A stretch of 64,000 bases of DNA from an uncultured Neglectibacter sp. (GCA_937958185.1 CALFFN010000009.1:1-64000); one strand, 5' to 3'; positions 1 to 9,020 are shown, numbered from the stretch's first letter. A program made the numbers and translations. Notes: generated by a model from the sequence alone, not told the origin.

Positions 1-79
1 GCCCCTTCAGGGGCGAAGTCCGTAATTGCCCCTTCTAGGGGATGTGCAAACCACCAGTTCTACTGGTGGTTTTGATTCG
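1..79 (+). mobile_element. Possible right end of an IS200/IS605-like element
   Basis: Three consecutive hairpins are packed into 71 bases: GCCCC/GGGGC at 1-14, CCCC/GGGG at 29-41, and a 10-bp stem with a 3-nt loop at 49-71 followed by TTTTGATT. Subterminal hairpins of this kind are typical of the right ends of IS200/IS605 elements, where they are recognised by TnpA and can overlap the 3' end of a TnpB guide RNA. The rest of any element lies outside the window, so this is a resemblance and not a proven end. Confidence 0.4.
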
Positions 80-189
80 AAAAAGTATGGAAAGAGTTTC
101 TTTGAAAGCGGTTATTTCTCTGATACGTCCATATTACGCAAAGGATTCTTTCCAGAAGATAGTCAAAAATCAGTGAACATCATAAGGGG

Positions 190-220
190 TTGCAAAGGGG
201 AGCACAGCTCCCCTTTGCAA
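190..220. repeat. 14-bp inverted repeat, 3-nt loop
   Basis: TTGCAAAGGGGAGC and its exact complement are separated by ACA, and the right arm is followed by GAAAAAAG. It could end a plus-strand transcript entering from the left or be debris of the element end at 1-79. The 300 bases before the first gene hold only this and the neighbouring hairpins. Confidence 0.5.
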
Positions 221-303
221 GAAAAAAGAAGATCGCACACAGCAGAAATCAAAGAGAAGTTTCTTACTATCCTGTGCGAAATAACAAGACCGGGGTTATG
301 GGC

Positions 304-343
304 AAAAGAAGTGCCGGGCGTGAAAGCGTCCGGCACTTCTTTT
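304..343 (-). terminator. Terminator of the GH125 gene
   Basis: A 14-bp perfect stem (304-317 with 330-343) lies just past the stop codon of the GH125 gene. On the minus strand it ends in TTTT, as expected for an intrinsic terminator. Confidence 0.8.
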
Positions 344-356
344 ATCTTTTTCTAGT

Positions 357-1643
357 TCAGTCCAGCCCGACCTCCTGCGCCAGCATTTGGGCGAACAGGG
401 AATTTGCCCAGGCGAACCACGGGCGGGTGAATTTTGCGGGGTCGTTGGCGTCAAAGCCCTCATGCATGAAATTCGTTCCCGCGTGGGTGCGGGCAAGCAT
501 GGCAAGGCATTCCTGTTTTTCCCGGTCGTCAATGCTGGTCAGTATCTGCATGGTCAGCCCAATGTGCCAGATATACCCCGGCGGGGTGTGGGGGCTGCCA
601 ATGCCGCTGGCGGCGCTGCCCCGGACGAAATAGGGATTTTCTTCGGACAGCAGGAACCTTCTGGTGTTTTGGTACACAGGGTCCGTCGCCGGGCGGTAGC
701 CCAGATAGGGAATGGACAGCAGGCTGGGGGAATTGGCGTCGTCCATCAGATTGTAGTTCCCAAAGCCGTCTGTTTCGTAGGCGTAAATTTTCCCGAACCT
801 TGGGTGATCTACAATGCCGTAGGTTTCGATCCCGTCCTCGATCTCCGCCGCCAGCGCCAGGCAGTCCCCAGCAAGCTCAGCTTCATTGCAGCCCATTGTA
901 AGCAGCTCCACCGCCTTGCGGAGCGCCACTACCGCCATCATGTTGGAGGGCAGCAGGTAGCCGAATTTGCAGGAATCGTCCGAGGGGCGGAAGCCGGACC
1001 ATGTCATGCCCGTAAAATTCACAGGTCTGCCTTTGCCCTGCATGGGCAGGGTGTCGCTGGGCGCCCAGGCGTTTTCCCGGACGAACCAGTAAGGGGAGTC
1101 CGTCATATGGCGCTGCTCCGTGCGGAAGGTCCGCACAATGGCGCGCACCATCTGCACAAAGCCCAGCGTGAAAATGGAGCTGTCCTTGGTGACCGCGTAA
1201 TATTCGTGGGCGAGGTACAGCGGGGCGCAGAGGGAATCCACCTCATATTTCCGCTCCCAGATCCACCTGCTGGAAAAGCTGCTGCGGTCATCATCGCTGT
1301 AGCCGCGCTCCTGCTCCTGACTGTTGAAGGCGTTGGTGTAGGGGTCGTGGTTGACATAAAATGCCTGCTTTTCGATGACGCTCCGCAATATCTCCCGCAG
1401 CTTCTCGTCCCTGTCGGCATAGGGCAGGTATGGCTTCAGCTGGGCGGCGCTGTCCCTGAGCCACATGGCGGGGATATCCCCGGTGATCACGAAGAAGCTT
1501 CCGTCGGGAAGCTGCGTTACCGTGGTCTCTATGGTGTTTAGAAAGCACCGGGCAGCGAGAGGCTTCAGGTCGGGATAGGCTTTTCCCACCTTTTCCTCCA
1601 GCTCCTCCGCCTTTTTCAGCAAAATGTCGGGAATTGGTTTCAT
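357..1643 (-). CDS. GH125 exo-alpha-1,6-mannosidase (DUF1237 family)
   Basis: The protein is about 428 aa and matches the metal-independent glycoside hydrolase family 125, which trims non-reducing alpha-1,6-mannose from glycans. Recognisable family blocks are GDIPAMWLRDSAAQ near the N-terminus, the YSDDDRS / KYEVDSLCAPL segment, TWSGFRPSDD in the centre and the YVRGSAASGIGSPHTPPGYIW-type region near the C-terminus. No signal peptide is visible, so it probably acts in the cytosol on imported oligosaccharides. The start at 1643 is preferred over an in-frame ATG at 1655 because GGAGGA lies 4 nt upstream of 1643. It is 51 nt downstream of the M3 peptidase and is likely co-transcribed with it. Full length for the family. 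Confidence 0.9.
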   Translation of the reverse strand: MKPIPDILLKKAEELEEKVGKAYPDLKPLAARCFLNTIETTVTQLPDGSFFVITGDIPAMWLRDSAAQLKPYLPYADRDEKLREILRSVIEKQAFYVNHDPYTNAFNSQEQERGYSDDDRSSFSSRWIWERKYEVDSLCAPLYLAHEYYAVTKDSSIFTLGFVQMVRAIVRTFRTEQRHMTDSPYWFVRENAWAPSDTLPMQGKGRPVNFTGMTWSGFRPSDDSCKFGYLLPSNMMAVVALRKAVELLTMGCNEAELAGDCLALAAEIEDGIETYGIVDHPRFGKIYAYETDGFGNYNLMDDANSPSLLSIPYLGYRPATDPVYQNTRRFLLSEENPYFVRGSAASGIGSPHTPPGYIWHIGLTMQILTSIDDREKQECLAMLARTHAGTNFMHEGFDANDPAKFTRPWFAWANSLFAQMLAQEVGLD

Positions 1644-1694
1644 GGCTTCCTCCATCGCAATTTGCGATAAGCGCAGAATGCGCCCGCTATACGG

Positions 1695-3387
1695 TCATTG
1701 CACCTGATGATCCTCCGTCCACTGGAAGGTCTTTTCACACACGGTCTTGACGCAGTCCTCGTCCATGGGAGAACGGAGGTTGACAGCGTGAGCCAGATCG
1801 ATAAAGGTCTTGGTGCCGCCCAGATTCACAAAGTCCATGTACTTTTTCCACGCAGCGTCCCGGTCTTCCAGAGACAGGGCGAAGAACTGGAGGGACATGA
1901 CCTGTGCCAGGCAGTAATCGATATAATAGAAGGGGCTGCTGTAAATGTGCAGCTGCCGCTGCCAGCCCGCGCCCCGGGCATAGAAGGGCAGGTTGTCAAA
2001 GTCCAGATAGGGGGCGGTAGCGCTTTTCCAGCCGCAGCCATGTCTGATTGCGCTCCTCAGGGGTCATCTCGGGGTGGGTGTACATTTCATACTGGAAATG
2101 GTCCACCAGGCAGCCGTAGGGGATAAAGGTGAGGGCGTCCTCCGCGTGGGACAGCTCATATTTGTCCGTCATGTCCCCGAAGAACAGGTGGTGCCAGGGG
2201 GCGGTCAGAAACTCCATGCTCATGGAGTGGGTCTCCGCGCCCTCCATGGTGGGGCAGCGGAGCGCGTCAATGTCGATGGTTTTATGGGAGATATAGTCCG
2301 CAAAGGCGTGACCGGCTTCGTGGGTCAGCACGTCCACGTCCCCGGAGGTGCCGTTGAAATTGGAGAAAATGTAGGGATAGCCGTAATCCGGCAGGCTGGT
2401 GCAGTATCCGCCGGGAGCCTTGCCCTCCTTTGCCAGCACGTCGAACAGGTCGTTTTCAAACATCATGTGAATGAAATCCGCGGTGTCGGGGGAAAGCTCC
2501 TCGTACATCTTCTGTCCGGCAGCCATGATCTCCTCCGGCGTGCCCTGGGGACGGGCGGAACCGCCCTTGAATTTCAGGGCGTTGTCGTAGAATTTAAAAT
2601 CCTCGATACCGAGCCGCTTTGCCTGACGCTCCTTGACCTTTACCGTCAGGGGCACCAGATCGCGCACCACTCTGTCCCGGAAAGCGGCAACGTCCTCCGG
2701 CGTGTAGCAGTTGCGCTGCAGCCGCAGGGCAGCCAGCTCCACATAGCTTTCAAAGCCCAGCTTCTTTGCCTGCTCAGTGCGGTTCTTCACCAGCTTGTCG
2801 TACAGCTCGTCAAATTCCTTTTGGTGCTCATCAAAGAAAGAACCCTCCGCGGTGAGCGCCGCCCGGCGGGTATCCCGGTCGGCGTGCTCCTTATAAGGAC
2901 CCAGCTGGGCGATGGTCAGGGTCTTCCCCTGGAAGGGGACCTGCGCGCTGGCGTACAGCTTTTGATACTCGGTGGTGAGCCTGTTTTCCTCCTGCATCAG
3001 CGGAATGATCTCCGGGGAGAAGGACCTCAGCTGCATTTCCAGATTTTTGAACAGCAGCGCGCCCAATGTTTGTTCCAGCTCCGGGCGGCAGGGAGACTTG
3101 ACCAGCGCTTCGTTGAACGCCTGCAGCTTTTCCTCCAGCAGGGGGCTTTGCTCGTCGATATATGCCATTTCGTCTTCGTAGAAGGCGTCCCGGGTATCCA
3201 CGCTGTTACGGATCGCGCAGATGCTTGCCTGCGTATAGAAATGGTTCAGCAGGGTTTCCGTTTCCCTGTACACAGCCAGCTGCTCTGCCGCGTCGGCGGA
3301 GCTTTGAAGCTTTTTCGTGAGGGCTTCCAGCGTGCCAAACAGCGCCGGCATATCCGGGCGGGTATAGGGCATTTCAGAGAATTTCAT
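1695..3387 (-). pseudogene. M3-family oligoendopeptidase, interrupted by a one-base frameshift
   Basis: This is an M3 (PepF-like) cytosolic zinc oligopeptidase. The N-terminal 463 residues are in one frame and contain the zinc motif HEAGH and the downstream glutamate-rich ETHSMSMEFL block. The last ~110 residues, ending KTFQWTEDHQVQ, are in another frame. The break is a run of five G at 2010-2014 on the plus strand (five C in the gene). Removing one base joins YRP to YLDFDNLPFYARGAGWQRQL and restores a normal ~560-aa enzyme. The active site is intact, but the C-terminal helices needed for the fold are lost in the frame as given. A homopolymer sequencing error is as likely as a real mutation. 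ATG 3387 is preferred over GTG 3399 because AGGAAAGGAAA is better spaced from it. Confidence 0.85.
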
Positions 3388-3427
3388 AGGTATGACCACT
3401 TTCCTTTCCTTATTTGTGCTTTGCTTC

Positions 3428-3457
3428 AGTATACCGCCCGAAACGGCGGAACGTCAA
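3428..3457 (-). promoter_or_regulatory. Promoter of the M3 peptidase-GH125 operon
   Basis: On the minus strand there is a -35 TTGACG (3452-3457), an 18-bp spacer and a -10 TATACT (3428-3433), about 40 nt upstream of the peptidase start. Confidence 0.75.
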
Positions 3458-3658
3458 GTGAAATTGCAGCGAAAAGGGAGAAACAGGAAAAGATTTCCGA
3501 ATCGAAAAAAATTCGTTTACAAAATCTTTAGAAAACCTACACGGAATGTTCAGGAAATCTTCACATAGCGGGGGTATCCTGATATCGTAGTCAAGAGCAA
3601 GGCTACAGACCGAAATCTTTTTCATTACATCCTCATTTTTAACTCCTTACTTCCTCTT

Positions 3659-3692
3659 GGGGGCTGCCTCTCTGAAAAGAGAGGCAGCCCCC
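3659..3692. terminator. Strong hairpin between divergent genes
   Basis: A 15-bp perfect stem closes on a GAAA tetraloop and is followed on the plus strand by AAACCCTTTTTTC. It resembles an intrinsic terminator although it sits between two divergently transcribed genes. It may insulate the lacI-type promoter from leftward or upstream transcription. No other gene was found in 3388-3832. Confidence 0.6.
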
Positions 3693-3772
3693 AAACCCTT
3701 TTTTCATTCGGTATGTTTTCACCTTGCTGCCGTGGGGGAGTGGCCCCAGTCAAGTGGCCTTGAAAAATGTTC

Positions 3773-3811
3773 TTGACAGCATAGACTTTCCATGATATGA
3801 TAACGTTATCA
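3773..3811 (+). promoter_or_regulatory. lacI-type gene promoter with overlapping operator
   Basis: TTGACA (3773-3778), a 17-bp spacer and TATGAT (3796-3801) form a near-consensus promoter. A perfect palindrome TGATAACGTTATCA (3798-3811) overlaps the -10 and has the central CG typical of LacI/GalR operators. A second copy lies at 4912-4925, so the downstream LacI protein very likely represses itself and the next gene. Confidence 0.85.
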
Positions 3812-3832
3812 CACAGGAAAAGAGGCGAATGA

Positions 3833-4849
3833 TTGCAGGGCAATCATCATGGAATGGCGGTAACGATGTCGGATATTGCACGGCTGGCAGGCGTTTCCGT
3901 CCCCACGGTGGGGCGGGCGCTCAATCAAAAGGGCTACGTGTCCCCCGAGGTACGGGAACGTGTGGAAGCCGCTGCCCAAAAGCTCGGCTATGTGCCGAAC
4001 CGCATGGCAAGGGCACTGAAATCAGGTCGCAGCGGGCTGATCGGCAGCCTGGTTTTCGGCAACGAAAACAATGTCTACCAGCGGATCAACCGCCATATCA
4101 TGAGCGCTGCGGAGGAAAAGGGCTTCCACGTCGTCACGCTGCAAACCTGCGGTGACGGCAGTCAGGCGATCCAGCAGCTTATCGAGATGCGGGTGGACGG
4201 CCTGGCGGTGATCTCCCACCTTGGCATTGCGCCGGAGCTGTTTGGGCGGCTCCACCAGATCGGCATACCCGTAGTTGCCGTAGAGCGGACCTATGATCTC
4301 CCTTACGTGGATAATATTGAGGTGAGGGACCGGGAAGCGGTCTTTCATGCCGCCCAGCAGCTGCTGGCTCTGGGTCACCGGCATATTGGCATGATCTGCC
4401 CTTCCCCCCAGGACAGCGTGGAAGAGCAGCGCCTGGAGGGCTTTCATCAGGCTTTGGAGGAGGCTGGGATACCCCGGGAGCAGCATGAGGTGGAGCTGAC
4501 GGATTCTTACAGCACCGTGCACGGGAAGCTGGCGGCGCTGAAGCTCCTTGCGCGATCCTGTGTGCCCACCGCCCTGGTCTGTGCCTCGGATATTTTGGCG
4601 GCGGGGGCAATGCAGGCGCTGTATGCCAACGGGCTGCGGGTGCCGGAGGACATTTCCATTGTGGGGTATGACAATACCGTTGCGGCGTACCTTTCCCCGC
4701 CCATTGATTCCGTGGACCTTGACCTCTCCCAGGTAGGGGAGATCCTGCTCAACCTGCTGGAACGGCGGAGAAACGCCCCGGACTGCCCCGCCAGGACGGA
4801 ATATCTGGGCACCACCTATGTGGCAAGAGGAACCACCGCGCAAAAGTAA
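3833..4849 (+). CDS. LacI/GalR-family transcriptional repressor
   Basis: A 338-aa regulator with an N-terminal helix-turn-helix (MSDIARLAGVSVPTVGRAL), the hinge KLGYVPNRMARALKSGRSG and a C-terminal periplasmic-binding-like sugar sensor domain (AVERTYDLPYVDNIEV, DISIVGYDNT). It probably controls the downstream oxidoreductase/isomerase genes in response to a sugar derivative. The start is uncertain. TTG 3833 has AGAGG 7 nt upstream, while ATG 3854 and ATG 3866 lack a clear ribosome site but give a more usual LacI N-terminus. The effector cannot be read from the sequence. Confidence 0.9.
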   Translation: MQGNHHGMAVTMSDIARLAGVSVPTVGRALNQKGYVSPEVRERVEAAAQKLGYVPNRMARALKSGRSGLIGSLVFGNENNVYQRINRHIMSAAEEKGFHVVTLQTCGDGSQAIQQLIEMRVDGLAVISHLGIAPELFGRLHQIGIPVVAVERTYDLPYVDNIEVRDREAVFHAAQQLLALGHRHIGMICPSPQDSVEEQRLEGFHQALEEAGIPREQHEVELTDSYSTVHGKLAALKLLARSCVPTALVCASDILAAGAMQALYANGLRVPEDISIVGYDNTVAAYLSPPIDSVDLDLSQVGEILLNLLERRRNAPDCPARTEYLGTTYVARGTTAQK

Positions 4850-4911
4850 GCTTCCGCACTACGCAATGGGAAAATATTTACGTCGATAGCTTTTGTACTT
4901 TTTACAGTTGG

Positions 4912-4925
4912 TGAGAACGTTATCA
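4912..4925. promoter_or_regulatory. Second LacI-type operator
   Basis: TGAGAACGTTATCA differs by one base from the palindrome at 3798-3811. It lies in the 93-nt gap between the regulator and the Gfo/Idh/MocA gene, just before its Shine-Dalgarno site. That position would block initiation or act as a roadblock to read-through. Confidence 0.75.
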
Positions 4926-4942
4926 TAAAGGAGGAGCGTTTT

Positions 4943-5995
4943 ATGAAGCAGACAAGAAAGATCGTAGTGGGCGTGCTGGGCTGCGGCTCTATCACCCGGT
5001 ACCGCCACGGACCAGAGTACGCCGCCCGGGAAGATGTGGAGATCGCCGGTTTCTTCGATGTGAACCGGGAGCGCACCGAGGAAACGGCGGAGCGGTTCGG
5101 CGGGCGGGTGTATGCGTCGCCGGAGGAAATGTTCGCAGACCCGTCCATCGAAGCCATCAGCGTATGCACGCCCAACTTCACTCACGCCCAATACACCCTT
5201 GCCGCGCTGGAAGCGGGAAAGCACGTGCTTTGTGAGAAGCCCATGGCGCAGTCTTTGGAGGAGACCCGCGCCATGCTCGCCGCCGAAAAGCGCAGCGGCA
5301 AAACCCTTATGCTGGGGCACAACCAGCGCATGATGGCGGCCCACAGGAAGGCTAGGGAGCTTTTGGAAAACGGCGCGATCGGCAAGCCGCTGTTTTTCCA
5401 ATGCAACTTCAAGCATTCCGGTCCCGAAAACTGGAGCATTGAAAAAAGCAATTCCACCTGGTTTTTTGACAAATCCCGGGCGCAGTTCGGCGTAATGGGC
5501 GATCTGGGCGCGCACAAGATCGACCTGATCCGCTTTTTGACAGGGCGGGAGATCGATTCCGTGTTTGCCAGCATGATGACGCTGGATAAAAAGTACCCGG
5601 ACGGCACGCCCATTTCCTTGGAGGACAACGTGGTCTGCCAGTTCAGAATGGATAACGGAATGCCCGGCATCATGCACTTCAGCTGGACGAACTACGGGCA
5701 GGAGGACAACAGCACGGTCATCTATGGGGACAGCGGCGTGATGAAAATTTACGGCGACTATGCCGACGACATCGTGCTGGAAATGCGGGATAACACCACA
5801 GTAAAGTATCAGGTGGGCGCGGCCAGCACCAACCAGAACCAACTGAAAAGCGGCGTGATCGACGAGTTCGTCACCTCCCTTTTGGAGGGGCGCGCGCCTA
5901 TCGTGACCGGCATAGACGGGCACAACACCCTGGCGGTGATCGAAAGCGCCATACAGTCTGACCGGGCGAAGAGCTGGGTCAAGGTCACATACTGA
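4943..5995 (+). CDS. Gfo/Idh/MocA-family NAD(P)-dependent oxidoreductase
   Basis: A 350-aa sugar or inositol dehydrogenase-type protein. The N-terminal Rossmann fold has VGVLGCGSITRYRH in the dinucleotide-binding loop, followed by SVCTPNFTHAQ and the family hallmark CEKPMA containing the active-site lysine. The C-terminal alpha/beta domain carries DLGAHKIDLIRFLTG with the usual catalytic Asp/His. These enzymes oxidise or epimerise sugars, inositols or glycosides. AAAGGAGGA precedes the start. The upstream LacI-type operator and the isomerase-like gene 22 nt downstream suggest one catabolic operon. The exact substrate is unknown. Confidence 0.88.
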   Translation: MKQTRKIVVGVLGCGSITRYRHGPEYAAREDVEIAGFFDVNRERTEETAERFGGRVYASPEEMFADPSIEAISVCTPNFTHAQYTLAALEAGKHVLCEKPMAQSLEETRAMLAAEKRSGKTLMLGHNQRMMAAHRKARELLENGAIGKPLFFQCNFKHSGPENWSIEKSNSTWFFDKSRAQFGVMGDLGAHKIDLIRFLTGREIDSVFASMMTLDKKYPDGTPISLEDNVVCQFRMDNGMPGIMHFSWTNYGQEDNSTVIYGDSGVMKIYGDYADDIVLEMRDNTTVKYQVGAASTNQNQLKSGVIDEFVTSLLEGRAPIVTGIDGHNTLAVIESAIQSDRAKSWVKVTY

Positions 5996-6017
5996 ATCTG
6001 TTACGGAGGAATGCGTT

Positions 6018-7640
6018 ATGAAACTGGGGATCCAATGCTTTGGTCTGCAAAATATGCCCCTGCCCGTGCCCAGGGATTTCTTCGCGAAGCTGTACCCCAT
6101 GGGCTACCGCCTGGTAGAGCCCTTTCTCAATTTTGGGGAGCCCTCCCCGCTGGATTTATGGAGCATCTGCCCTGCCGGGGACGCGCCGGCGTTTTTGACC
6201 GACCTTCACGAGCTGGGCTTTGAAACGGTATCCGCCCACATTCTGGGCGACCCCGCTCCCGCGCTGGAACAGATGATTTCTTTGGCGGAGCAGTTCGGCA
6301 TTCGCCAGTATGTGGTGGGTATGCCCCAGGAGCTGACCGAGGAAAGCTGCCGCTCCGCTGCCGAAAGCTACCGTGTCTGCGCGGAAACCCTTTCCCGCCA
6401 CGGCATTGCCCTGCTGGTGCACAACGGCGGCGCGGAACCCACCGCCGTCACCATAGATGGAAAGACCGCCTATGAGTTCCTGCTGGACATGGCGGGACCT
6501 CTGGTGGGCGCCCAGCCGGACCTGGGCTGGCTGGCTGCCGGGGGCGCGGATCCGGTCCAATGGGTGAAGAACAACCGGGCGCGGATATGGTCACTCCATT
6601 ACAAGGACCGCGCCGGGGGGCAGGAGCGCCCCATCGGAAAAGGGGAACTAAACCTGTACGCCTGCTGGCAGATCGGGCGCGCGGAGAATATCCCCCACAT
6701 CATGGATATGGATACCTGCACGATGGCGGATATCGAAGACGCCGCCAGGCTGTTGCTGGGCTTTGAGAACCGCCGGGACTGGACGGACAGCATTTTGTGC
6801 ACCATGGACGTGGACAGCGGAAAAATCACGGAACTGCGCCGCTTTGAGGGGATCATCGAAGCGCCCAACTGGTCCGCCGACGGGAAGTCCCTCTATTACA
6901 ACGCCGATGGGCTGATCTACTGCTATGATTTGGAGCTGGACACGGTCACAAGGGTCGATACGGGCTTTTGCACCAACTGTAACAACGACCATGTTCTTTC
7001 CCCGGACGGGAAAGAGCTGGCGGTGAGCCATATGAGCGTGGAGAAAGGCTTTTCTTCCCGCATTTACCGGGTGGATTTGAGCGGTGAACGGGAGCCGGTG
7101 CTGGTGACCCCCGATTCGCCCAGCTTCCTGCACGGCTGGTCGCAGGACGGAGAGCTGACCTACTGTGCCTTCCGCGGCGCGGAGCAGTCGGTAGATGTGT
7201 ACACGATACCCGCCGGGGGCGGCGGGGAACGGCGGCTCACCGACGGCGTTGGCTATAACGACGGCCCCGAGTACGCCCCGGACGGGAAGCACATCTGGTT
7301 CAACAGCACCCGCAATGGGCTGATGCAGATCTACCGCATGGAGCGGGACGGGAAGAACCTGACCCAGATGACGGACACGCCCCATAACGAGTGGTTCCCC
7401 CATGTGTCGCCGGACGGGAAACGCGTGGCGTACCTGACCTTTCAAAAGGGTGACCTGGACCCCCACCAGCATGTGGCAAACCTGCCTGTGAGCCTGAGCG
7501 TGATGGACAGCGACGGCACGCACAGCCGGAAGCTGGCGGAGCTGTTCGGCGGGCAGGGGACCATCAATGTCAATTCCTGGGCGCCGGACAGCAGGCGGCT
7601 GGCGTTTGTCAAATATGAACCGAAAGCCGCAAGTGACTGA
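6018..7640 (+). CDS. Fusion: sugar isomerase/epimerase-like TIM barrel plus TolB-like beta-propeller
   Basis: A 540-aa protein in two parts. Residues 1-~250 look like the xylose isomerase-like / AP-endonuclease-2 TIM barrel used by sugar epimerases: MKLGIQCFGLQNM start, GFETVSAHILG, HNGGAEP, PDLGWLAAGGADPVQWV, WSLHYKDR. Residues ~260-540 hold PD40/TolB-like propeller repeats, visible as recurring SADGKSLYY, SPDGKELAV, APDGKHIWF and SPDGKRVAY motifs. The propeller resembles oligogalacturonate-lyase-like or TolB-like folds that bind sugars or proteins. No signal peptide is visible, so it is probably cytosolic. CGGAGGA precedes the start. The one-polypeptide fusion is unusual; no in-frame break is seen at the joint. 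It probably acts on the same substrate as the upstream dehydrogenase. Confidence 0.75.
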   Translation: MKLGIQCFGLQNMPLPVPRDFFAKLYPMGYRLVEPFLNFGEPSPLDLWSICPAGDAPAFLTDLHELGFETVSAHILGDPAPALEQMISLAEQFGIRQYVVGMPQELTEESCRSAAESYRVCAETLSRHGIALLVHNGGAEPTAVTIDGKTAYEFLLDMAGPLVGAQPDLGWLAAGGADPVQWVKNNRARIWSLHYKDRAGGQERPIGKGELNLYACWQIGRAENIPHIMDMDTCTMADIEDAARLLLGFENRRDWTDSILCTMDVDSGKITELRRFEGIIEAPNWSADGKSLYYNADGLIYCYDLELDTVTRVDTGFCTNCNNDHVLSPDGKELAVSHMSVEKGFSSRIYRVDLSGEREPVLVTPDSPSFLHGWSQDGELTYCAFRGAEQSVDVYTIPAGGGGERRLTDGVGYNDGPEYAPDGKHIWFNSTRNGLMQIYRMERDGKNLTQMTDTPHNEWFPHVSPDGKRVAYLTFQKGDLDPHQHVANLPVSLSVMDSDGTHSRKLAELFGGQGTINVNSWAPDSRRLAFVKYEPKAASD

Positions 7641-7664
7641 GCGATCGCATTTTACAGATAAGAG

Positions 7665-7695
7665 TAAAAAAGCCGTGCCGCCGCGCGGCTTTTTC
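7665..7695 (+). terminator. Terminator of the LacI-regulated operon
   Basis: AAAAAGCCG and CGGCTTTTT arms enclose a GC-rich loop shortly after the fusion gene stop, ending in a T run. Confidence 0.75.
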
Positions 7696-7773
7696 GCGTC
7701 TCTATTCAATTGCGGCGGGGAAGATCACGTTTTGCAAAGCCCGTTTATCCCGGATCATTTTCCAAACGCTCTC

Positions 7774-7802
7774 TTGCGGATACTTCCATAAAGTGTTATA
7801 CT
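7774..7802 (+). promoter_or_regulatory. Promoter of the D-amino-acid gene pair
   Basis: TTGCGG (7774-7779), 17 bp, TATACT (7797-7802), about 80 nt upstream of the next start codon. Confidence 0.65.
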
Positions 7803-7880
7803 TTACCACACGGATTTCAGGCTTTGCAACGTGCCGGAAGGCATTGCGAGCCGTAGGACCCAGCAAAGGAGAACGCTGAA

Positions 7881-9020
7881 ATGCCGACCGCTTTTGAGTT
7901 GATTCGTCAGGGAAAGCTGCAGCCGCCCGAAACGCCCTGCATTCTGGTAGACGCGGCGACCGCCGGGGAAAATATCCGCCGGGTGCAGTCCGCGGTAGAC
8001 GCCTGCGGCTGTAAGCTGCGTCCCCATATCAAGACCCACAAAATGCCGTATTTTGCCAATTTGCAGCTTGCCGCCGGCGCCGACGGCATTACCTGCGCCA
8101 AGATAAGCGAAGCGGAGGTCATGGCGGCTGGGGGTGCGGACGATATCTTTATCGCCTATCCCATGGTGGGCAGCTTCCGTATCGAGCGCGCCCTGGCGCT
8201 GCAAAAAAAGCTCCGCCGCCTGATTCTGGCTGTAGACAGCCTGGAAGGGGCTGCCGCTCTGAACGCCGCCGCGGGCAAGGTCGGTTTGACTGTGGAGGTA
8301 CGATTGGAAATTGACACCGGCGCCAGGCGCACGGGGGTCCTCCGGGAGCAGTATTTGCAGCTTGGAAAGCAGATTTCCACCCTGCCGCACCTGCGCCTGA
8401 CCGGGATATACACCTTTAAGGGTCTGATTTTGAACGGTCAGCCCACCGGGGACAACGAATCCGCCGCGCAGGAGGAAGCCCGGCTGATGTACGATATGGC
8501 ACAGGAGCTTCGGCAAAACGGGGTGCCTGTCCGCGAGATCAGCGCCGGCTCGACCCCGACAGGCTTACAGGTGGCGCGGACGGGTCTGGTCACGGAGGTG
8601 CGTCCGGGAACGTATATCTTTGGGGACTGGATGCTCACCCGGGAGCATTGCGCCCGGCTTGAGGATATCGCCGTCCGGCTGTACGCGACTGTGGTCAGCA
8701 CGCCCGCGCCCGGTTATGCCATTGTGGACGGCGGCACAAAAACCTTTCCCACCGATATTTCCCTGAACGATTATCCCGGCTACGCCATTCCCGTGGGAAA
8801 GGCGGGCTTGCCTGACGAAAATCTCCAATTGCGCCGCATGAATGAGGAGCACGGCATTCTCACGGCGGTCAACGGGAACACGGGCTTGCAGGTGGGACAG
8901 ATTCTGGAACTGATACCCGTTCACGTATGCACTGCCGTCAATCTGCAAAACAGCGTGTTTGTGTGGGAAAATGGGGCGCTGCGGCGAATGCCGGTAGCCG
9001 CAAGGGGTATGCTGGTATAA
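7881..9020 (+). CDS. D-threonine aldolase / D-serine dehydratase-like PLP enzyme
   Basis: A 379-aa fold-type III PLP enzyme. The N-terminal alanine-racemase-like barrel carries the PLP lysine K51 in RPHIKTHK, and the C-terminal beta domain carries the metal site H348-x-C350 (VHVCTAVNL). A His-x-Cys zinc pair is the arrangement described for eukaryotic-type D-serine dehydratase, whereas D-threonine aldolases usually have His-x-Asp. A dehydratase role, converting D-serine to pyruvate and ammonia, is therefore the better guess. AAGGAG precedes the start. The Rid-family gene 110 nt downstream fits, because Rid proteins hydrolyse the reactive enamine intermediates released by PLP dehydratases. Confidence 0.8.
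   Translation: MPTAFELIRQGKLQPPETPCILVDAATAGENIRRVQSAVDACGCKLRPHIKTHKMPYFANLQLAAGADGITCAKISEAEVMAAGGADDIFIAYPMVGSFRIERALALQKKLRRLILAVDSLEGAAALNAAAGKVGLTVEVRLEIDTGARRTGVLREQYLQLGKQISTLPHLRLTGIYTFKGLILNGQPTGDNESAAQEEARLMYDMAQELRQNGVPVREISAGSTPTGLQVARTGLVTEVRPGTYIFGDWMLTREHCARLEDIAVRLYATVVSTPAPGYAIVDGGTKTFPTDISLNDYPGYAIPVGKAGLPDENLQLRRMNEEHGILTAVNGNTGLQVGQILELIPVHVCTAVNLQNSVFVWENGALRRMPVAARGMLV

Noticed and set aside
387..1541. 384-aa plus-strand open frame
   Set aside because: Antisense to the GH125 gene, which has clear family motifs.
3410..3625. 71-aa minus-strand open frame upstream of the M3 peptidase
   Set aside because: Overlaps the peptidase promoter and has no supporting motif.
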